From Paracoccus lichenicola (lineage in GTDB: Bacteria; Pseudomonadota; Alphaproteobacteria; Rhodobacterales; Rhodobacteraceae): 64,000 nt of DNA. Shown here one piece after another: positions 59,787-64,000 of this stretch. The stretch spans positions 468,559 to 532,558 of the forward strand of contig NZ_WMBT01000002.1 of the NCBI RefSeq assembly GCF_009708075.1. Reading direction: 5' to 3'. The notes beneath the pieces were generated by a model, which saw only the letters and a list, made by a program, of their open reading frames with translations, was not told where the DNA came from and did no database searches. The translations under genes and the position numbers were made by a program. The number at the start of each line of letters is the position of its first letter. Position 1 is the first letter of the stretch.

Positions 59787-59815
59787 TGAATGATATGGTT
59801 TGATACAATCATTCA
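59787..59815. promoter_or_regulatory. Inverted repeat, possible LacI operator
   Basis: TGAATGAT (59787-59794) and ATCATTCA (59808-59815) form a perfect inverted repeat with a 13-bp centre, between the regulator and the ABC operon. This spacing is wider than a typical LacI site, so it may be two half-sites or another protein's operator. A partly symmetric TCAAGCGGTTTCA lies further right. Confidence 0.35.
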
Positions 59816-59905
59816 TCAGCACGCATCAAGCGGTTTCAAAACTTTCTTCATTGAGGTAGGAAATGCGCCAGTGGAACCCGTCGGTGATGGGATAGGGAGG
59901 AAAGA

Positions 59906-60880
59906 ATGTCCAAATTAAGCCGTTTCGCGGCCATGGCCTCGACTGCGATCGTGGCCGCCTGCGCTGCCACCGCCGTCATGGCGGCCGACATCTTCGTCGT
60001 CGGCGGCAAGCCCGACGATCCGTTCTGGTCGATCGTCAAGCGCGGGGCCGAGGACGCCGGGATCGTCGCCGAGAAGGAAGGCGGCTCGGTCACCTGGCTT
60101 GGCCCGCAGAACTATGACAACCTTGGCGTCGATGCGGCCGAACTGATCCGCCAGGCCATCGACCAGGGCGCGGACGCCGTCGTGGCGCCGAACTGGGTGC
60201 CCGAGGCGATGGACCCCGCGTTCCAGGCCGTGCGCGACGCCGGAATTCCGATGGTCATCATCAACGCGGGCGGGCTGGCCGCGGCCGATCGGCTGGGCGC
60301 GCTGAACTATATCGGCTCGGACGACTACAAGGCGGGCGCCGCCGGTGGCAAATACCTGGCCGAGAAGGGCCAGAAGAACGGCCTGTGCATCAACACCCTG
60401 CCGGGTGCGGCCAACGTGGAAGCCTTCTGCAAGGGCTTCATCGACGGCATCACCGAGGCCGGCGGGTCGGGTTCGGCCCTGCCGCTGCCCGCGACCTCGT
60501 TCGGCTCGGCCACAGCGGTCGCCCAGGCGGTGCGCGCGCATCTGCTGCAGAACCCCGACATCAACGCGCTGTTCGCCGTCGGCAACGTCGATGCGAACTC
60601 GGCCATCTCGGGGATCGCGCAGGCCGGAAAGGCCGGCCAGGTCCAGCTGTGCGGCATCAACTTCGACGAAACGATCATCGAGAACATCCGGACCGGCAAG
60701 CAGGCCTGCGCCATCGACCAGCAGGGCTATCTGCAAGGCTTCCTGGCCGTTGCGCTGCTGAACGGCCATGTCAATCACGGCCTGCAGGTCCCGACCCGGG
60801 AAATCCTGACCGGTCCCGGCATCGTCGATGCCGCCAATGTCGAGGCGACCGCCGCCGGCATGACGGCCGGCACCCGCTGA
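59906..60880 (+). CDS. Sugar ABC transporter periplasmic binding protein
   Basis: A 324-residue periplasmic binding protein with signal peptide (MASTAIVAACAATAVMA). The mature part begins DIFVVGGKPDDPFWSIVKRGAEDAG, typical of the ribose/fructose-type family, with later IDQGADAVVAPNWV and VGNVDANSAISGIAQAG. GGGAGGAAAG precedes the ATG. It is the first gene of the operon. Confidence 0.92.
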   Translation: MSKLSRFAAMASTAIVAACAATAVMAADIFVVGGKPDDPFWSIVKRGAEDAGIVAEKEGGSVTWLGPQNYDNLGVDAAELIRQAIDQGADAVVAPNWVPEAMDPAFQAVRDAGIPMVIINAGGLAAADRLGALNYIGSDDYKAGAAGGKYLAEKGQKNGLCINTLPGAANVEAFCKGFIDGITEAGGSGSALPLPATSFGSATAVAQAVRAHLLQNPDINALFAVGNVDANSAISGIAQAGKAGQVQLCGINFDETIIENIRTGKQACAIDQQGYLQGFLAVALLNGHVNHGLQVPTREILTGPGIVDAANVEATAAGMTAGTR

Positions 60881-60985
60881 TCACAGCCTGAACGCTTCGG
60901 ATCGGCCGGCCACGGACGCCGGGCGATCCGCCACGCCGTGTTGTCGCTCAGGGGCAGCATATCCAGGCTCATGGGAGAACATCAG

Positions 60986-62029
60986 ATGGCAGCAGCCGTT
61001 TCCACGAACCCCAAGACGCCAAGCACGGGCCGGTCCGGCGCGTGGCTGGGCCAGGCCGTCAGGCGCCCCGAGATGGGCTCGCTTCTTGGCCTGATCGCGG
61101 TGTTCGTCTTTTTCGCGGTCTTCGGCGGCCAGGTCTTCGTCTCGCCCGCGGGCTTTGCCAGCTGGCTGAACGTCGCGGCCGAGATCGGCATCATCGCCCT
61201 TCCCGTCGGGCTGCTGATGATCGCGGGCGAACTCGACATGTCGGTGGGCGCGATCATCCCGGCATCGTCGATGACGCTGGCGATCATCACCGGCTTTTAC
61301 GGCCTGCCCGAGATCGTCGGCATCATCGCCGCCCTGGGGGTGGGACTGGCCGTCGGCTTCGTCAACGGATTTGCCGTGAACCGGACCGGGGTGCCGTCGC
61401 TGATCGTCACCATCGGCACCATGTTCGCCGTGATGGGGCTGACGCTGGGCCTTGCGGTGATGCTGACCGGATCGACCAGCACCTCGATGGCGCCCACCGC
61501 CGTTTCCAAGACGATCCTGGGCAGCTTCATCGGCGGCATGTTCCAGGTCACGGTGTTCTGGTGGGCCGCCTTCATCGTCGTGATCGGCTGGCTGTTGCAC
61601 GTCTCGCCGGTCGGGAACTGGATCTATGCCCTTGGGGGCGACCGCATTTCCGCCCGCAACGCGGGCATCCCGACCGACCGGCTGACCATCGGCCTGTTCA
61701 TGATGTCGGGCTTTGCCGCCGCCTTCGTGGGCGTGGGTCAGGCCATGGTCTATCAAAGCGCGCAGGTGGCGGGCGGACAGTCCTTCATCTTCAACTCGAT
61801 CATGTGCGTGGTGATCGGCGGCGTGCTGCTGACCGGGGGCTTCGGTTCGGTCCTGGGGATCGTGCTGGGCACCATCACGTTCTCCATGGTGAACCAGGGC
61901 ATCTACTTCACCGGCTTCGATCCCAACCTGGGATCGGTGATCATCGGCGCGCTGCTGCTGGTGGCGGTTCTGATGAACGACACCTTCCGCAACATGTCGC
62001 TGAGCTATTCGGCGCGGAAACGGAAATAG
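60986..62029 (+). CDS. Sugar ABC transporter permease 1
   Basis: A 347-residue RbsC-type permease with a ~45-residue cytoplasmic N-terminus and 8-10 membrane helices. Family motifs are EIGIIALPVGLLMIAGELDMSVGAIIPASS and GGVLLTGGFGSVLGIVLGTI. GGGAGAA 8 bp before the ATG at 60986 favours this start over one 15 bp upstream. It is about 10 bp from a second, clearly paralogous permease gene. Confidence 0.93.
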   Translation: MAAAVSTNPKTPSTGRSGAWLGQAVRRPEMGSLLGLIAVFVFFAVFGGQVFVSPAGFASWLNVAAEIGIIALPVGLLMIAGELDMSVGAIIPASSMTLAIITGFYGLPEIVGIIAALGVGLAVGFVNGFAVNRTGVPSLIVTIGTMFAVMGLTLGLAVMLTGSTSTSMAPTAVSKTILGSFIGGMFQVTVFWWAAFIVVIGWLLHVSPVGNWIYALGGDRISARNAGIPTDRLTIGLFMMSGFAAAFVGVGQAMVYQSAQVAGGQSFIFNSIMCVVIGGVLLTGGFGSVLGIVLGTITFSMVNQGIYFTGFDPNLGSVIIGALLLVAVLMNDTFRNMSLSYSARKRK

Positions 62030-62039
62030 GGGAAACGCC

Positions 62040-63035
62040 ATGTCCTTCGGAACCTTTCTTCGCAAGCCTGAATCCGGCGCCGTTCTCAGCCTGGTCGCGG
62101 TCGCGCTGTTCTTTGTCCTTTTCGCGGGCGCAGACCTGGGACGCTTCTCGGGGGCGGCCAGCTGGGTGAACTTCGCGGCGAACCTCGGCATCGTCGCCCT
62201 GCCCGTGGGGCTGCTGATGATTGCGGGCGAGCTTGACATCTCGATCGGCGCGATGATCCCCGCCGGGTCGATGACGGTGGCCATCGTGTCGGGCCACTAC
62301 GGTATGCCCATCGCCGTGGGCATCCTGGCCGCCCTGGCCCTGGGCGTGGTGGTCGGGCTGATCAACGGCATCCTGACCGTCCGCACCTCGGTGCCGTCGC
62401 TGATCATCACGCTGGCCACGCTGGTGGCGATGCAGGGGATCGTGCTGTCGGCCTCGGTGCTGCTGACGGGCAACGCATCGGTGGCGCTTGACGCCCCTGC
62501 CTGGGCCAAGACGCTGTTCGGCACGCTGATCGGCGGCAACTACCAGAACATCATCCTGTGGTGGCTGGGCTTCACCGCCATCTATTTCGTCGCGATCCAC
62601 AAGATGCCCATCGGCAACTGGCTGTTCGCCCTGGGCGGCGACAAGGACAGCGCGCGCAACGCGGGCATTCCGACGGACCGGCTGACCATCGGGTTGTTCG
62701 TGCTGTCGGCGACCTCGGCCACCTTCGTGGGCATGTGCGGCGCGATCCTGTTCAACTCGGCCCAGGTGTCGGGCGGCATGAACTACATCTTCAACGCCGT
62801 GGTCTCGGTGGTGGTCGGCGGCGTGCTGCTGACCGGGGGGTTCGGATCGGTGCTGGGCATCTTCATCGGCACCCTGACCTTCGCCATCGTCAGCCAGGGC
62901 ATCTACTTCACCCAGATTGACCGCAACTGGTCCAGCCTGATCATCGGCGTGATGCTGCTGGTCGCCGTCCTGATGAACAATGCCTTCCGCAAGATGGCGC
63001 TGAGCTATGCGCCCCGGAAGAAGAGCGAGGATTGA
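62040..63035 (+). CDS. Sugar ABC transporter permease 2
   Basis: A 331-residue paralogue of the preceding permease. Near-identical blocks are shared (ALPVGLLMIAGELD, ARNAGIPTDRLTIGLF, GGVLLTGGFGSVLGI). Two permease genes imply a heteromeric channel, as in other transporters with paired permeases. Separated from the ATPase gene by 3 bp. Confidence 0.93.
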   Translation: MSFGTFLRKPESGAVLSLVAVALFFVLFAGADLGRFSGAASWVNFAANLGIVALPVGLLMIAGELDISIGAMIPAGSMTVAIVSGHYGMPIAVGILAALALGVVVGLINGILTVRTSVPSLIITLATLVAMQGIVLSASVLLTGNASVALDAPAWAKTLFGTLIGGNYQNIILWWLGFTAIYFVAIHKMPIGNWLFALGGDKDSARNAGIPTDRLTIGLFVLSATSATFVGMCGAILFNSAQVSGGMNYIFNAVVSVVVGGVLLTGGFGSVLGIFIGTLTFAIVSQGIYFTQIDRNWSSLIIGVMLLVAVLMNNAFRKMALSYAPRKKSED

Positions 63036-63038
63036 AAC

Positions 63039-63857
63039 ATGACGACACCTGTTCTGGAACTGCGCAACGTCAACAAGTCCTTCGGACCCATCGACGTGCT
63101 TCACGACATCTCGCTGACGGTGAACGCGGGCGAGGTCCTGTGCCTGCTGGGCGACAACGGCGCGGGCAAGTCCACGCTGATCAAGACGCTGGCGGGGGTG
63201 CACCGGCCCACATCGGGGCAGATGCTGATGGACGGGCAGCCGGTGCTGTTCGAAAGGCCCAAGGATGCGACCGACCGGGGCATCGCCACCGTTCACCAGT
63301 TCGGCGGCACCTTCCCGCTGATGACCATCGGCCGGTCCTTCTTCGTGGGGATGGAGCCGACCAAGGGTTGGGGTCCGTTCAAGGTCTTCGACCGCAAGAC
63401 CGCGAACGAGGTCGCGGTCAAGGCCGTGCAAAGCTTCGGCATCACCCGCATCGACGACGGCGACCGGCTGATCGGCGGGTTGTCGGGCGGGGAACGCCAG
63501 TCGCTGGCCATTGCCCGCGCGGTCCATTTCGGCGCCCGCGTGCTGATCCTGGACGAACCGACCGCCGCCCTTGGCGTGAAGCAGGCCAGCCACGTCCTGC
63601 GCATCGTGCTGGAGGCCAAGCGGCGCGGCATCGCGGTGATCTTCATCACCCACCAGGTGACGCACGCCATGGCCGTGGGGGACCACTTCGCGGTGCTGAT
63701 CCGCGGCGCCCTGGCCGCAAGCTTCAAGAAGGGCGAGCGGTCGCGCGAGGAGATCACCGACCTGATGGCAGGCGGCGAGGCGCTGGCCGATCTGGGCGCG
63801 GAAATCGAGACCTACATGGAAACCCACGACGGGCATCCGCCGCAACCCGTCCACTGA
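63039..63857 (+). CDS. Sugar ABC transporter ATP-binding protein, single domain
   Basis: A 272-residue single ABC ATPase (FrcA-like) with Walker A GDNGAGKST, signature LSGGERQSLAIARA, and Walker B VLILDEPTAALG. The Q-loop region reads ATVHQFGGTFPLM. Unlike the double-domain ATPase in the xylA operon, it must dimerise. It ends with a short acidic/histidine tail. Belongs to the operon starting at 59906. Confidence 0.94.
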   Translation: MTTPVLELRNVNKSFGPIDVLHDISLTVNAGEVLCLLGDNGAGKSTLIKTLAGVHRPTSGQMLMDGQPVLFERPKDATDRGIATVHQFGGTFPLMTIGRSFFVGMEPTKGWGPFKVFDRKTANEVAVKAVQSFGITRIDDGDRLIGGLSGGERQSLAIARAVHFGARVLILDEPTAALGVKQASHVLRIVLEAKRRGIAVIFITHQVTHAMAVGDHFAVLIRGALAASFKKGERSREEITDLMAGGEALADLGAEIETYMETHDGHPPQPVH

Positions 63858-63932
63858 TCCCGGTTTCACCCGACCATCCAGCCCCGCCCGACGCCTCGGG
63901 CGGCCCTAACCCTGCACGCCCACGAGGACTTC

Positions 63933-64000
63933 ATGCGCATTGCCATCGACCCCTTCATGCACCGCCATCTTCCGCTGGAGGCGATCCCGGCCAAGGTCAA
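63933..64000 (+). CDS. Start of a TIM-barrel sugar isomerase-like gene, truncated by window
   Basis: The ATG at 63933 with GAGGA upstream opens MRIAIDPFMHRHLPLEAIPAKV and runs off the window. The first residues resemble sugar phosphate isomerase/epimerase starts (an aspartate after a short strand). It probably continues the ABC transporter operon as a catabolic enzyme. Too short for firm assignment. Confidence 0.5.
   Translation, partial: MRIAIDPFMHRHLPLEAIPAKV

Overview
The window comes from a high-GC alphaproteobacterium, most likely Paracoccus or a close Rhodobacteraceae relative. The basis is the codon bias, the tRNA-Glu sequence, and gene families typical of that group (gatCA, minCDE, bifunctional salicylyl/anthraniloyl-CoA hydroxylase, Rhodobacteraceae-style ABC sugar operons). 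Genus assignment is inference; no rRNA is present.

Region 1 (1-11017) is a complete type I-E CRISPR-Cas locus on the minus strand. cas3 is followed after a 300-bp gap by cas8e-cse2-cas7e-cas5e-cas6e-cas1-cas2, all overlapping by a few bases. A short leader and an array of 29 identical repeats follow and run off the left edge. The cas3/cas8e gap is the most unusual sequence here. It holds a degenerate CRISPR repeat pair and a pseudo-spacer starting TGACTACAGAA. The same 11-mer recurs 45 bp downstream next to an AAG PAM and a TTGACA box. A strongly folded ~190-base stretch ending in an intrinsic terminator follows, just before the cas8e start. This looks like a crRNA-like autoregulator of the cas operon (CreA/CreR type). 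Upstream of cas3, a frameshifted tyrosine-recombinase remnant abuts a tRNA-Glu gene, suggesting the locus lies in an old integrated island.

Region 2 (11213-24130) starts with gatC-gatA, a lipoprotein and an N-acetylmuramoyl-L-alanine amidase. A CoA-thioester aromatic catabolic operon follows: fused flavin hydroxylase/old-yellow-enzyme reductase, SDR, RidA, thioesterase, cupin, FAH-type hydrolase and SDR, with a divergent thioesterase and a convergent MarR regulator. Between 21081 and 22430 lie three decayed genes (GntR regulator, indolepyruvate-oxidoreductase-like, flavin reductase) interleaved with an intact DUF2147 gene. DUF1810 and an EamA transporter follow.

Region 3 (24131-32122, minus) is a pentose/sugar operon headed by its own LacI-type regulator: lacI-xylA-TIM barrel-Gfo/Idh-ABC ATPase-permease-binding protein, with a palindromic operator on its promoter. 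Region 4 (32150-38434) is a GntR regulator divergent from a 5-oxoprolinase-type operon: NRAMP-like transporter, pxpA, a pxpB-pxpC fusion, and a biotin carboxylase carrying a biotinyl domain. Region 5 holds minCDE (38635-40504) and a PLP amino-acid decarboxylase (40788-43076).

Region 6 (43152-58268) is an exopolysaccharide cluster: ATP-grasp protein, Wzx-like flippase, priming sugar transferase, polymerase, four glycosyltransferases, Wzz-like and Wza-like export proteins. It also contains two PslG-like glycoside hydrolases, one anchored or periplasmic and one with RTX repeats for type I secretion. Region 7 (58729-64000) is a LacI regulator divergent from a second sugar ABC operon with two paralogous permeases and one single-domain ATPase, ending in a truncated TIM-barrel gene.
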